A DNA stretch of 56,411 nucleotides from Novosphingobium sp. (lineage in GTDB: Bacteria; Pseudomonadota; Alphaproteobacteria; Sphingomonadales; Sphingomonadaceae). Every line of letters starts with the position of its first letter. Position 1 is the first letter of the stretch. The position numbers and the translations under genes are program-made. The notes under the pieces were generated by a model, which saw nothing but the letters and a program-made list of their open reading frames with translations, made no database searches and was not told the origin of the DNA. The stretch is from contig NZ_JAUYRV010000030.1 of the NCBI RefSeq assembly GCF_030696665.1, forward strand, positions 1 through 56,411. Direction: 5' to 3'. This document shows, piece by piece, positions 42,303-51,325 of this stretch.

Positions 42303-43131
42303 CCGCATCGGCAGTTCCCAAGTACCTGACTTAATCGTCGTCCCCGCACGCTTCGGATCAACGCGCCTTCCCGGAAAGCCACTGCTGCCGATCGCTGGCC
42401 GTTCCCTGCTCGAACGCGTGGTCGCCATCGCCCGCGTCGCCGCTGCGCAGGCTGGCAACTGCTCGATCGTGGTCGCCACGGACGATCATCGCATTGCCGA
42501 CCACGCCGCCGCACTTGGCGTGCCCTGCGCCATGACCGCGCACGATATCGATTCCGGCACGCTGCGTGCCCACGCCGCTGCACACCAGCTTTCATCACCT
42601 CCGGCCCGCGTCATCAACCTGCAGGGCGATGCCCCGTTCATTCCGGCCGCCATCGTTGCAGGCCTTCTCAATACGCTGCGTGCCGGAACGGCTGACGTCG
42701 CCACCCCCGTCTACGCGCTCGACTGGCCGAGGCTTGATCGCCTGCGCGCGCACAAGCAAACTGTACCGTTCAGCGGCACGACCTGCGCCCGCGCCGCCGA
42801 TGGCCGCGCGCTGTGGTTCTCAAAATCGGTGATCCCTGCCCTGCGCAACGAGGCTGCCCTGCGCGCCGCTTCACCGCTGTCCCCGGTCTGGCAGCACCTG
42901 GGCCTCTATGGCTACACGCTCGCCGCGCTCGACTGGTTCGCCGCCGCCCCGCCCGGCATTTACGAAGCGCTGGAAGGCCTCGAACAATTGCGCTTCCTCG
43001 AAGGCGGCCTGCGCGTGGATACCGTGGAAGTTGAAGTCCCCGCCCACGTTCTGTCGGGGATCGACACCCCGCAAGACCTTGCCAAGGCCGAGGAAGCCAT
43101 TACCCGCTACGGCGATCCTTTCCCCGTCTGA
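42295..43131 (+). CDS. kdsB: CMP-Kdo synthetase (3-deoxy-manno-octulosonate cytidylyltransferase)
   Basis: It activates Kdo by making CMP-Kdo. The product is 278 aa with a TTG start at 42295 that overlaps the kdsD stop by 8 nt; no ATG or ribosome-supported alternative exists, so translation is coupled. The pattern VPARFGSTRLPGKPLLPIAGR (split here for length) is the nucleotidyltransferase opening. It also has IVVATDDHRIA, NLQGDAPFIPA and QLRFLEGGLRVDTVEV. Some usual positions differ (FSKSVIPALR in place of a FSRSPIP motif), so a capsule-type KpsU is possible. Confidence 0.9.
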   Translation: MSDRIGSSQVPDLIVVPARFGSTRLPGKPLLPIAGRSLLERVVAIARVAAAQAGNCSIVVATDDHRIADHAAALGVPCAMTAHDIDSGTLRAHAAAHQLSSPPARVINLQGDAPFIPAAIVAGLLNTLRAGTADVATPVYALDWPRLDRLRAHKQTVPFSGTTCARAADGRALWFSKSVIPALRNEAALRAASPLSPVWQHLGLYGYTLAALDWFAAAPPGIYEALEGLEQLRFLEGGLRVDTVEVEVPAHVLSGIDTPQDLAKAEEAITRYGDPFPV

Positions 43132-43143
43132 GCCTCAATCGCA

Positions 43144-43740
43144 ATGCTGGTCATCGTCCGCCACGGCAACACCTTCACCGCCGGGGAGCCTCCCCGCCGC
43201 ATCGGTGCGCGCACCGATCTGCCACTGACGGACGCGGGCATCGCGCAAGCCGAAGCGCTCGGCGCGCACCTCACCGCCAAGGGCTGGCACTTCGCCCGCG
43301 CGCTCGTCTCCCCGCTGCTGCGCACGCGCGAAACCGCGCAGGCCATCCTCGCCGCCCAGCCCTCGCCCCCCACGCCGGAACCAGCACCCTTCCTGCGCGA
43401 GATCGACCACGGCCCCGACGAAAACCGTACCGAAGCGCAAGTCCTCGCCCGCATCGGCCAACCCGCGCTCACCGCGTGGGACGAACACGCCATTGCCCCG
43501 CCAGACTGGACCGTCGATGCCGACCAGCGCATTGCCGCATGGCACGCCCTGATCGAAGCGCTGACTCCCGATCAGCCGCCAACCCTGCTCGTCACCAGCA
43601 ATGGCGCAGCGCGCTTTGCGCTGATGGCCCTGCCCACGCTCGCCCCGCGCACCCTGAAACTGCGCACCGGCAGCTACGGCGTGATCCAGCGCGATGCCGA
43701 CGGAACGCTGACCCTGCCGGTCTGGGATCAACGCCCATGA
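43144..43740 (+). CDS. Histidine phosphatase (phosphoglycerate-mutase-like)
   Basis: The 198-aa protein starts with the RHG catalytic motif (VIVRHGNTF, His at about residue 7) and has a second Arg in LVSPLLRTRETAQAI. A later catalytic Glu lies in the FLREIDHGPDE region. The conserved second His of the family (usually in a VSHG-like segment) is replaced here: the segment reads LLVTSNGAARFAL, with SN in place of SH. A catalytic role is therefore doubtful or altered. It is located inside the Kdo/capsule operon, between kdsB and kpsC-like, with stop-start overlap (ATGA) to the next gene. Confidence 0.8.
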   Translation: MLVIVRHGNTFTAGEPPRRIGARTDLPLTDAGIAQAEALGAHLTAKGWHFARALVSPLLRTRETAQAILAAQPSPPTPEPAPFLREIDHGPDENRTEAQVLARIGQPALTAWDEHAIAPPDWTVDADQRIAAWHALIEALTPDQPPTLLVTSNGAARFALMALPTLAPRTLKLRTGSYGVIQRDADGTLTLPVWDQRP

Positions 43741-45209
43741 GCCAGCCCCCCTTCCTGCGCGCGCCGCCCTTCCCGCAAGCCAAAGCCGTCATCGCCGCTC
43801 CCGCCAGCCAGCCCGCGGACCTGCCCGCCACCGCAATCGAGCAACTGCAAGCCGCGCGCGTCGGCGGTGCGTTCTGGGACGAATCCGACCCGTGGACCAC
43901 CATCGAAAGCGCAGGCCACCTCACCGCCCACGGCAATGATGAGCGAGTGGCCATCGCCGCCATCCTCGGCGTGCCGGTCACCGTCCTGTCCCCCGGCCCC
44001 TACGGCGCCCCCGGCGATTCGCCCGAAGCCCTGCGCGCGCGCGCCATCGAATCCCTTGCCGCCCTCCACTACATCGATCCCTTCACGGGCCAGACCACCA
44101 CCTTTGCCGCCACGGTCGAACTGCTCGCACAATGGCGGCGCGAGATTGCGGCCAATCGCGCCATCGTCGCTGCCTGCGGCATGGCATGGTGGAAGCGCAC
44201 CGAAATCCGCCGCTTCCTCTGGGTGCCCGGCCGCCGCCTGCACATCGTGCGCAGCGCCGCCCGCGCCTTGAAGATCGCACGCCGTATGAAAGGCGACGTC
44301 GCCGTCTGGCCCTCACGCGTATCGCCGCAACTGCTCGCCGCCGCCGCTGCACAGCAGACCGGTATCGTGCGCGTGGAGGATGGCTTCGTCCGCTCGGTCG
44401 GGCTGGGCAGCAATCTTGTGCCACCCTCATCGGTCGTCGTCGATTCGCGCGGCATCCATTTCGATCCTTCGGGTCCGAGCGACCTCGAACATATCCTGAG
44501 CAGCACCCACTTCGCCCCGGCGCTCACCCAACGCGCCCACACCCTGCGCAAAACCATCGTTGCCGCCGGAATCAGCAAATACGCCGCCGGTCCCGCTGCC
44601 CCGATCCCGCCGCGCGCACCAGGCCGCAAGCTGGTACTCGTGCCCGCCCAGGTCGAAGACGATATGTCGGTGCTCGCTGGCGGCGGTGGCCTCACTTCCA
44701 ATCTCGAACTGCTCCGCCGCGTCCGCGCAATCGAACCGGACGCCGAAATCTGGTTCCGCCCCCACCCCGATGTCGATGCCGGCCACCGCAAGGGCGCGGT
44801 CCCCGATGCCGAGGCGCTGCGCCATGCCGACCGGATCGTGCGCGGTGGCGGCATGGCCGCGCTGCTCGATGTGGTTGATGCGGTCCACGTGCTGACTTCG
44901 CTTACCGGCTTCGAAGCCCTGATGCGTGGCCGCACCGTCACCTGCCACGGCACGCCGTTCTATGCCGGATGGGGCCTCACGCAAGATCTTCCCCCGATTC
45001 CCGAAAGGCGCGGCCGACAGCTTTCGCTCGATGAACTCGTCGCAGGCGTGTTGATCCTCTACCCGCGCTATCTCGATCCGGTCACCGGTCTGCCCTGCCC
45101 GCCCGAGGTGCTGGTCTCCCGCATGTCCAGCGCCCAGGCCACCAATCGGCTCGGCTGGGTCGCCCCCTTGCGCCATTGGCAGGGCAAGTTCATGGCACGG
45201 CTGCGATGA
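43737..45209 (+). CDS. kpsC: Capsule Kdo-transferase KpsC-like
   Basis: The product is 490 aa from the ATG at 43737, overlapping the phosphatase stop (ATGA). KpsC transfers Kdo residues to a lipid (lysophosphatidylglycerol) to build the capsule anchor. Patterns such as VRVEDGFVRSVGLGSNLVP, VLVPAQVEDDMSVLAGG, EIWFRPHPDVDAGHRKG, VHVLTSLTGFEALMRGR and CHGTPFYAGWGLT match the KpsC family. The E. coli protein has two tandem modules (about 670 aa); this 490-aa version has one complete core plus an N-terminal region. The first module may have been lost or be encoded elsewhere. Confidence 0.87.
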   Translation: MSQPPFLRAPPFPQAKAVIAAPASQPADLPATAIEQLQAARVGGAFWDESDPWTTIESAGHLTAHGNDERVAIAAILGVPVTVLSPGPYGAPGDSPEALRARAIESLAALHYIDPFTGQTTTFAATVELLAQWRREIAANRAIVAACGMAWWKRTEIRRFLWVPGRRLHIVRSAARALKIARRMKGDVAVWPSRVSPQLLAAAAAQQTGIVRVEDGFVRSVGLGSNLVPPSSVVVDSRGIHFDPSGPSDLEHILSSTHFAPALTQRAHTLRKTIVAAGISKYAAGPAAPIPPRAPGRKLVLVPAQVEDDMSVLAGGGGLTSNLELLRRVRAIEPDAEIWFRPHPDVDAGHRKGAVPDAEALRHADRIVRGGGMAALLDVVDAVHVLTSLTGFEALMRGRTVTCHGTPFYAGWGLTQDLPPIPERRGRQLSLDELVAGVLILYPRYLDPVTGLPCPPEVLVSRMSSAQATNRLGWVAPLRHWQGKFMARLR

Positions 45210-46411
45210 GCCCGGTAATCCTCGACATCTCGCGCCTGATCTCGCGCGTGCGCCATTCCACCCCATCGGGTGTCGACCGCGTCGAAATGGCCTATGCCCG
45301 TGGCCTGCTGCGGCTCTACGGCGATGATCTGGCCTTCGCCGCCGTCCACCCCACCGGGCGCTACGGCAGGATCGATAGTACCGCTGCGCTGGCCTACCTC
45401 GACGAACTCGAACGCCGGTGGACGCAGGAAACCGGCGGCCACGGACAACGCTCTATCGCGCAAGTCCTGCCGTGGATGCTGCGCCTGCTGCCGCGCAAGC
45501 TGCCCCGCCAAGGCGCAGAAGCTTCAAGGCCGGTCTATGTGCAAGTCTCGCCCCACCACCTGACCGACCATCAGAAGGTCAGCCGCATTCTCGGCGCGGA
45601 AAACGCTCGCTTTGCGTGCATGGTCCACGATCTTATCCCGATCGAATATCCCGAATATGCCCGCCCCAACGGTGCTGCCCAGCATCGCCAGCGCATGGAC
45701 ACAGTCGCCGCCTGCGCCGATATGGTGATCGTGAACTCTGCCGCGACCGGTCGATCGTTCCAGCCGTGGATCGTGCAAAGCGGCCGCAGCATCACCACGC
45801 ACGTCGCACTGCTCGGGACCGAGACGATTCTCCCTGCCGCAGATGCAGACCAGGCCGATCGGCCCTACTTCGTCTGCCTTGGCACGATTGAGCCGCGCAA
45901 GAATCATCTGCTCCTGCTCAACCTCTGGCGCGACCTTGCGCAAACCCTGCCGCCAGCGGACATTCCGCGCCTTGTCGTGATCGGCCGTCGCGGCTGGGAG
46001 AACGAACAGGTGCTCGACATGCTGGAACGTTGTCCTGCGCTGAAACCCCACGTGCAGGAAATTTCCGGCTGCCCAGACCGGCAACTCGCCACCTTGTTGC
46101 GCGGCGCAACTGCGCTGCTGATGCCTTCGTTCGCCGAAGGCTTCGGAATGCCCGTGGCCGAAGCGCTGTCCGTCGGCGTGCCAGTGATCTGCAGCGACAT
46201 CCCCGCCCATCACGAAGTGGGCAAAGCCGCGCCTGATTATGTCGATCCGCTGGACGGGCCGGTCTGGAAATCCCTGATCCTCGATCATGCCGCCAAGGGC
46301 CAGCGCTGGCAGGCGCAAAAGGCGCGCCTGCCGCACTGGCAAGCGCCTACGTGGGACGATCACTTTGCCGTGGTGGCACCGGCACTTCAGGATCTGCTGA
46401 AAAGATCGTAG
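45206..46411 (+). CDS. GT4-family glycosyltransferase
   Basis: The product is 401 aa from the ATG at 45206, overlapping the kpsC-like stop (ATGA). The C-terminal half is a classic GT-B GT4 core: FVCLGTIEPRKNHLLLL, LVVIGRRGWEN and the E-x7-E motif region PSFAEGFGMPVAEALSVG, with VICSDIPAHHEVG. The N-terminal half (VILDISRLISRVRHSTPSGV) is a less conserved acceptor domain. It probably adds a sugar during capsule repeat or linker synthesis. The last gene of this plus-strand cluster segment, it ends before the repeat region at 46412-46716. Confidence 0.88.
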   Translation: MSPVILDISRLISRVRHSTPSGVDRVEMAYARGLLRLYGDDLAFAAVHPTGRYGRIDSTAALAYLDELERRWTQETGGHGQRSIAQVLPWMLRLLPRKLPRQGAEASRPVYVQVSPHHLTDHQKVSRILGAENARFACMVHDLIPIEYPEYARPNGAAQHRQRMDTVAACADMVIVNSAATGRSFQPWIVQSGRSITTHVALLGTETILPAADADQADRPYFVCLGTIEPRKNHLLLLNLWRDLAQTLPPADIPRLVVIGRRGWENEQVLDMLERCPALKPHVQEISGCPDRQLATLLRGATALLMPSFAEGFGMPVAEALSVGVPVICSDIPAHHEVGKAAPDYVDPLDGPVWKSLILDHAAKGQRWQAQKARLPHWQAPTWDDHFAVVAPALQDLLKRS

Positions 46412-46716
46412 CGCAAGACGACATCTGAATCGTTCAGCACCGTAAGATCGTCACCCCGGCGAAGGCCGGGGTCCATTTCTCCCCGCCAGCTGCCGTTTGA
46501 TGGGCGAGATGGATGCTGAAACAAGTTCAGCATGACGGTGTCAAAAATCAGAGCGCTTTCCTACCGACGTAGTCGCCAAGCAACTTCGTCCGCGCCGCAC
46601 CCGCTCCTGCTGCGTCTGTCGAAGCATGTCGCACAATATCGGCGCAAGCATCCCTCGACAGGCTCAGGGAAAACGGGGTGGTAGTCCAGACATTAAAGTC
46701 GCAAGCGCCGCAGCGC
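46412..46716. repeat. 305-nt repeat-rich intergenic region (mixed GTCA...TGAC element)
   Basis: A composite element at 46450-46536 has a left arm GTCACCCCGGCGAAGGCCGG (ending GGTCCAT, 46476) and a right arm ATGGATGCTGAAACAAGTTC (AGCATGAC, 46509-46536). Each folds on its own. The left arm is of the GCGAAGGC type seen between serC and serA; the right is of the TGAAC type seen upstream of hisZ. At 46615-46675 a further CTGTCGAAGC...CCCTCGACAG palindrome follows, partly matching the 30609 module. No gene is visible in the region. Confidence 0.75.
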
Positions 46717-47352
46717 TCAGCGCGTCTGCTTCAGCGCTTCGACTCGCGATCCCATCACCCTGTCCAGAAACAGTGCGGTGATCGCATAGTTGCCTTTATG
46801 CGCGCCGAAGTGGTGGCGCATGTGATGCCGTTTGAAAGGCAGCCAGATGCGGCTCTTCATCGGCCACTGGTGGCAGGCGTAGTGCAACATGTCGTAAATG
46901 ATATAGCCGATCAGAAAGCCGACAAAGGCCCATGTGCCCACAAAACCGAACACGGCCAGAAACAGCAGCCACACCGCACCGGTGATCGGAATGCTGGCAA
47001 TCGGGGGCATCAGGTTGCGCAGGGGATCGTTCGGCACATCGTGATGGTTGCCATGCATGATGTAGACAAAGCTCTGCAACAGCTTGCTTTTCGGCTCCCA
47101 GTGGAAGGGATACCGATGCATGCCGTATTCGAACAGGCCCCAGAACATCAGGCCGCCCACACCCAGTGCCAAAGCTACTGGAACGCTTGCCGAACCCCAA
47201 GCCAACCACACCAGCAAGGGCATCAGCACAGCCCACGTCAAAGCAAAGCCCACCGGTGTGATCACCGTGAACTTCTCCAGCCAAGGGTGGCTGAAAAGCT
47301 GGATTTGCTGCGTGTGCGAAGAAGGTTCGGCCATCGTTGCTTTTCTGGACAT
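46717..47352 (-). CDS. Fatty-acid hydroxylase/sterol-desaturase superfamily protein
   Basis: The product is 211 aa from the ATG at 47352 (MSRKATMAEPSSH); an ATG at 47334 gives a slightly shorter protein. This integral membrane di-iron hydroxylase has His clusters at FEYGMHRYPFHW, YIMHGNHHDVPND, MLHYACHQWP and KRHHMRHHFG. It has about four hydrophobic segments. The spacing resembles FA2H/Scs7 enzymes that 2-hydroxylate sphingolipid fatty acids, which are typical of sphingomonad glycosphingolipids. Placement beside capsule genes may link envelope lipids and capsule. It ends the minus-strand side of a divergent pair with the SDR. Confidence 0.87.
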   Translation of the reverse strand: MSRKATMAEPSSHTQQIQLFSHPWLEKFTVITPVGFALTWAVLMPLLVWLAWGSASVPVALALGVGGLMFWGLFEYGMHRYPFHWEPKSKLLQSFVYIMHGNHHDVPNDPLRNLMPPIASIPITGAVWLLFLAVFGFVGTWAFVGFLIGYIIYDMLHYACHQWPMKSRIWLPFKRHHMRHHFGAHKGNYAITALFLDRVMGSRVEALKQTR

Positions 47353-47552
47353 TACTGAACGTTGCCTGTCAATAACTAAACAATCCGAATAGGCCAACTT
47401 GCCCGCAAATCTGGTCAGTCGCACACTACCGAGGTACCGTTACAACAAGGCATCTCGCAATGTCGCAACGCAGCAACAACCGGTTTCGTTCCGCATTGCC
47501 GCATTCAAGTTTAGCGCACAATGAACGGACTGGGTTGCACCGAGGTTTAAAC

Positions 47553-48344
47553 ATGCTCCATTTCGGAACTATGAATCATCTCAGCCATGTTCTGATTGTC
47601 GGCGCATCGGGCGAATTGGGCAGCGCTATTGCCCTGGCCTGCGCGCGCGCCGGCACCAGCCTTGCACTGTGGGGGCGCGATTCGGCAAAGCTGGAGGAAA
47701 TTGGCGCGCAATGCCTTGCCGCCGGGGCCTGCGCGGTTTCCACGCGCTCGCTCGACTTGCGCGATCTGGATGCAGCCCTGCGTGCCATCGAAGCGGAAGA
47801 CGATGCAAAGCCCGTCGACATCGCGCTGTTCGCTTCAGGCCTCGGTGATGCCCGTGCAAAAGGGGATCTGTTCGAAGACGCCCAGCTTGTCGCCCGGCTC
47901 GGTTCGGTCAATTTCCTTGCACCTTCCGCACTGGCCTCCGCCTTGGCGCAGCGCATGGCCGTTCGCAAACAGGGGCGGATCACCTTCATCGGTTCGGCAG
48001 CGAGCTTTCATTCCTTGCCATTTGCTGCTGCCTACTCGGCGTCCAAAGCCGGTCTTGCGCGTTTTTCCGATGCCTTGCGCATTGCCATGCGTCCGCACGG
48101 TGTCACGGTCACGCTGGTCTCACCGGGTTTCATCGATACCGCCGCCGCACACCGTGTGCCGGGGCCAAAGCCCTTCATGCTCTCGCCAGATCGGGCCGCA
48201 CAGGCGGTGCTGGCGGCAACGCTGCGGGGCAAGCCGCATCTGATCGTACCTTGGCCATTTGCCATCGTGCGTCTGCTGGTCGCGGTACTGCCGCGATTCT
48301 TTCGCGACCGGTTGCTCAGGTCGCTGGCTCCGCCTGATCGCTGA
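47553..48344 (+). CDS. SDR-family oxidoreductase
   Basis: The product is about 263 aa from the ATG at 47553, chosen because GAGG is 7 nt upstream; an ATG at 47571 is also possible. The Rossmann motif VLIVGASGELGSAIALACA, the NAG-like position VDIALFASGLGD, GSAASFHSLPFAAAYSASKAG (Ser-Tyr-Lys) and TLVSPGFIDTAAA are visible. The C-terminus has a hydrophobic stretch (IVRLLVAVLPRFFRDRLL), as in membrane-associated SDRs of lipid or surface polysaccharide pathways. The substrate is unknown. It is convergent with the LTA-synthase-like gene. Confidence 0.85.
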   Translation: MLHFGTMNHLSHVLIVGASGELGSAIALACARAGTSLALWGRDSAKLEEIGAQCLAAGACAVSTRSLDLRDLDAALRAIEAEDDAKPVDIALFASGLGDARAKGDLFEDAQLVARLGSVNFLAPSALASALAQRMAVRKQGRITFIGSAASFHSLPFAAAYSASKAGLARFSDALRIAMRPHGVTVTLVSPGFIDTAAAHRVPGPKPFMLSPDRAAQAVLAATLRGKPHLIVPWPFAIVRLLVAVLPRFFRDRLLRSLAPPDR

Positions 48345-48352
48345 ACGGCAGT

Positions 48353-49804
48353 TCACTCCCCTCGCAACAACACGTCGAGGATCAGCTGATGCAACCCTGC
48401 AGGTGTCACGGATGATTCCCGCTCCTCGGCCCCACGAGGTATCGCCTGTCCCGTCCGGTCGAAGCGCAGCACGACAAAGGGCGTGTCGCGCGCACCATCA
48501 GGGCTTGTATGGCCGGGAATGCTTGGCCGATGGTCACCAAAGAACACCAGTGTGGCGGGCCGCTGCAATGCCGCCAATCCTTTGGCCAATGCCGCCAGCA
48601 TCGCATCGCCCTTGCGCAGCAGCCGCAGATACCCGCTGCGCAGGTCGTGATCCTGCGGGCCGGATGTCCACGGACCATGATTTTCGATAGTCACCGCATA
48701 GATCAGCGTCGGCTGCGTCGCTGATCTCGCCAATGACAGGATTTCGTTCGCCATCGCGGCATCGGTCACATAGCGGCCCTCTTCGGGCGCGGGCGGGGCA
48801 AAACGCTCTTGCCCGACCAGTTCGGCAAAGCCCCCCGCCGTCATGATCGCTTCGCGATTGTAGAACCGCATGTCGTGCGGATGGACAAACAGGCTGCGCC
48901 AGCCTGATGGCTTGAGCCGCTGCGGCAGCGCGTAACTGGCCTCACGCGTTGCGGTCAGGAACGGGTCGAACCGGCGAAAGCCCAGCGCCTGCTCGCTCCG
49001 TCCAAACAGAACGCCATATTCTGTGCGCATGGTGTACGCGCCAAAACCGTGCACTTCCAACACCCCGCTGGCCCACGCTGAATCGCGCGCCGCATCAAGG
49101 CCGGGCAGTATAAGCGCAGGATCGCCAAACAGCCTTGCCGGATCGGCAAATGATTCGCACTGGATCACGATGGCCAGTTCATCGGACTCTGGCAGTCGGC
49201 CAGCGGTGGGCGGTAGCAGGGCCGGGTCGCGCGTCTCTCGCCAGCGCAGCCAATGCACGAATAGGGTCGGGATCAACCCGTGCCGCTGCACGTCGGCCTC
49301 GCTGTCGGGAACTTGCCCGAGGCCGTTCCACGGCGGCAACTTCATGGTCAGCCGCAACAGCCCTGCGCTGATGACAAAGAGCGCAAGGCCCTTCAGATGG
49401 GCCGTGGCATCGGGTACGAACACCCACCACAACAGCGCCGGCACGATCGGCGCGGCCAGCGCCAGCACGGCTTTCTGCACGCGGGTCAGCGCCGAAAAGT
49501 AGAACTGCGGATGCCGGAAGACCGCGCCCAGCAAGGCAAGATCGGAAAACACCAGCGCCTCACCCAGCATTGCGCGCTTGGCGTTCGATACCATCGTGAA
49601 CAGGCCGATCAGGGCCAGCGAAAGCCCTGCCGAGACCTCAAGGTTTCCGCTGATGGTCAGGAAAACGCCCAACGGCAGCAAGGCATGCAGCCACAGCAAC
49701 CACGCGCCCGTCAGCGAGCGCGTGGACGGGAAAGCCTGCGCGCGCGGGCGGGCCAGCGCATCGAGAATCAGGGATCCGGCCATCAGTGCAAAAATCGCAA
49801 ACAC
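48353..49804 (-). CDS. LTA-synthase-like phosphotransferase (alkaline-phosphatase superfamily)
   Basis: The product is 483 aa from a GTG at 49804. Four or five N-terminal hydrophobic segments (residues 1-170) are followed by an extracytoplasmic sulfatase-like domain. Typical LtaS/OpgB residues are visible: metal Glu in IVIQCESFADP, the Thr nucleophile region YTMRTEYGVLFGRS, HPHDMRFYNRE, TIENHGPW and FFGDHRPSIPGH. LtaS enzymes move phosphoglycerol or phosphoethanolamine groups. A capsule or linker modification is suggested by its place between the two halves of the capsule cluster. The start is uncertain; no strong ribosome site exists. Confidence 0.85.
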   Translation of the reverse strand: MFAIFALMAGSLILDALARPRAQAFPSTRSLTGAWLLWLHALLPLGVFLTISGNLEVSAGLSLALIGLFTMVSNAKRAMLGEALVFSDLALLGAVFRHPQFYFSALTRVQKAVLALAAPIVPALLWWVFVPDATAHLKGLALFVISAGLLRLTMKLPPWNGLGQVPDSEADVQRHGLIPTLFVHWLRWRETRDPALLPPTAGRLPESDELAIVIQCESFADPARLFGDPALILPGLDAARDSAWASGVLEVHGFGAYTMRTEYGVLFGRSEQALGFRRFDPFLTATREASYALPQRLKPSGWRSLFVHPHDMRFYNREAIMTAGGFAELVGQERFAPPAPEEGRYVTDAAMANEILSLARSATQPTLIYAVTIENHGPWTSGPQDHDLRSGYLRLLRKGDAMLAALAKGLAALQRPATLVFFGDHRPSIPGHTSPDGARDTPFVVLRFDRTGQAIPRGAEERESSVTPAGLHQLILDVLLRGE

Positions 49805-49972
49805 TTGGGTCAGCCGCTTCCCGCATGGCCCTTCATGGGCATCAATGCGCGGGCCTTATCAACCGCACCGGCCGATGTCACCGCTCCTTGAAACACCTGA
49901 CCGGATGTAATTGCTGTTGGAATTCTCCAAAGCCCCATCGACCCGGCCCGCCCATGACGCTAGAGCCGCCCC

Positions 49973-51205
49973 ATGCCTGCCCAAAACCGGCCCCAGCGCC
50001 GCGTCCTCATGCTGCAGGGCCTCATGGGCCCCCTCTTCCGCCGCATCGGCCAAGGCCTGCTAAAAGCGGGCCACAGCGTGTACAAAATCAACTTCAACGG
50101 CGGAGACCGCCTCTTCTGGCGTCTGCCCGGCGGGATCGATTATCGCGGCACGCTGGAAGACTGGCCCGATGCGCTCGCGCAGATTCTCGCAGACAAGCAG
50201 ATCACCGACGTGATTCTGTTCGGCGATTGCCGCGATCACCACATGGTTGCCACGAAGGTATGCCGGGAACGCGGTATCCCGGTCCATGTGTTCGAGGAAG
50301 GCTATATCCGGCCCGATTGGGTCACGTTCGAACAAGGCGGAGTGAACGGGCATTCCTCGCTCCCGCGCGATCCCGAATGGTACCGGGCCGAGGCCGCGAA
50401 GCTGCCGCCTGCGCCTGAACACACGCAAGTGCCCTCATCCTTCCGCCGCCGCGCGACCGAGGGGCTGGCCTACAATCTGGCCGATGTGCTGACCCGCTGG
50501 TACTATACCAACTGGAACAACCACCGCCCTTGGCACCCATTGGTCGAAGGCATGGGCTGGTGGCGCAAGCTGCGACGGCGCAAGGAGCGCGATGCGCAGG
50601 CTGAAAGATTGCTCGATCGGCTCGAGCAATCGCGTCAGCCCTATTACCTGTTCCCGCTGCAGCTCGATTCCGACGCCCAGATCCGCCTGCATTCACCGTT
50701 TGCCGGCATAGCAGAGGCGATGAAAGTTGTGCTCGGCTCATTTGCCGCCAATGCTCCAGCAGACACCCGACTGGTGATCAAGGAGCACCCGCTCGATAAC
50801 GGCGTGCGCGACTGGGAACAGATCGCCTGCGATCTGGCAAAGCGGTTTGGCGTGGCCGACCGCATCGACTACCTGCCCAGCGGCGATATCGTGCCGGTAG
50901 CCAAACGCTCGCTCGGCATGGTCACCATAAACAGCACCAGCGGCACGTTGGGACTGTCGATGGGCATTCCGGCGGTCGTGCTCGGCACCGCGATCTACGA
51001 CATTCCGGGCATCACCTTTCAGGACGGGCTGGATGCCTTCTGGCGAGAGCATCGCGCTCCGGATCAGGCGACGTTCGAAGCGTTTCGCCGTGTCCTGATC
51101 GAACAGTACCTGATTCCGGGCGGTTTCTTCTCGGAAGAGGCGCTGAGCACGGTTGTCTTCCACGCTATTGCCCGTTTCGGCGGCGAGACTTCAGTCAAGG
51201 GATAG
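49973..51205 (+). CDS. kpsS: Capsule Kdo-transferase KpsS
   Basis: The 410-aa protein has the KpsS opening RVLMLQGLMGPLFRRIGQGL and KINFNGGDRLFW, and later FEEGYIRPDWVTFEQGGVNG, QLDSDAQIRLHSPF, VIKEHPLDNGVRDW and INSTSGTLGLSMGIPAVVLG. KpsS adds the first Kdo to the lipid anchor, on which KpsC extends. It starts at the ATG at 49973 and is divergent from the LTA-synthase-like gene. It leads the plus-strand segment kpsS-kpsE-kpsM-kpsT. Confidence 0.92.
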   Translation: MPAQNRPQRRVLMLQGLMGPLFRRIGQGLLKAGHSVYKINFNGGDRLFWRLPGGIDYRGTLEDWPDALAQILADKQITDVILFGDCRDHHMVATKVCRERGIPVHVFEEGYIRPDWVTFEQGGVNGHSSLPRDPEWYRAEAAKLPPAPEHTQVPSSFRRRATEGLAYNLADVLTRWYYTNWNNHRPWHPLVEGMGWWRKLRRRKERDAQAERLLDRLEQSRQPYYLFPLQLDSDAQIRLHSPFAGIAEAMKVVLGSFAANAPADTRLVIKEHPLDNGVRDWEQIACDLAKRFGVADRIDYLPSGDIVPVAKRSLGMVTINSTSGTLGLSMGIPAVVLGTAIYDIPGITFQDGLDAFWREHRAPDQATFEAFRRVLIEQYLIPGGFFSEEALSTVVFHAIARFGGETSVKG

Positions 51206-51325
51206 GACGCTTTCCGTTCAGCCCATATCGAAGGCGTCAAACTTGCACGTTGCAGGCACTTCGCCTAGCGCAACTGCATTGCTCAACGGCGCATGCGCGC
51301 ACAGAAGGCTCGGCGAAGGCTTACT

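Noticed and set aside
43476..43736. Extension of the kpsC-like frame upstream of 43737
   Set aside because: It overlaps the phosphatase gene and is Arg/Ala-rich. The ATGA overlap at 43737 is the natural coupled start.
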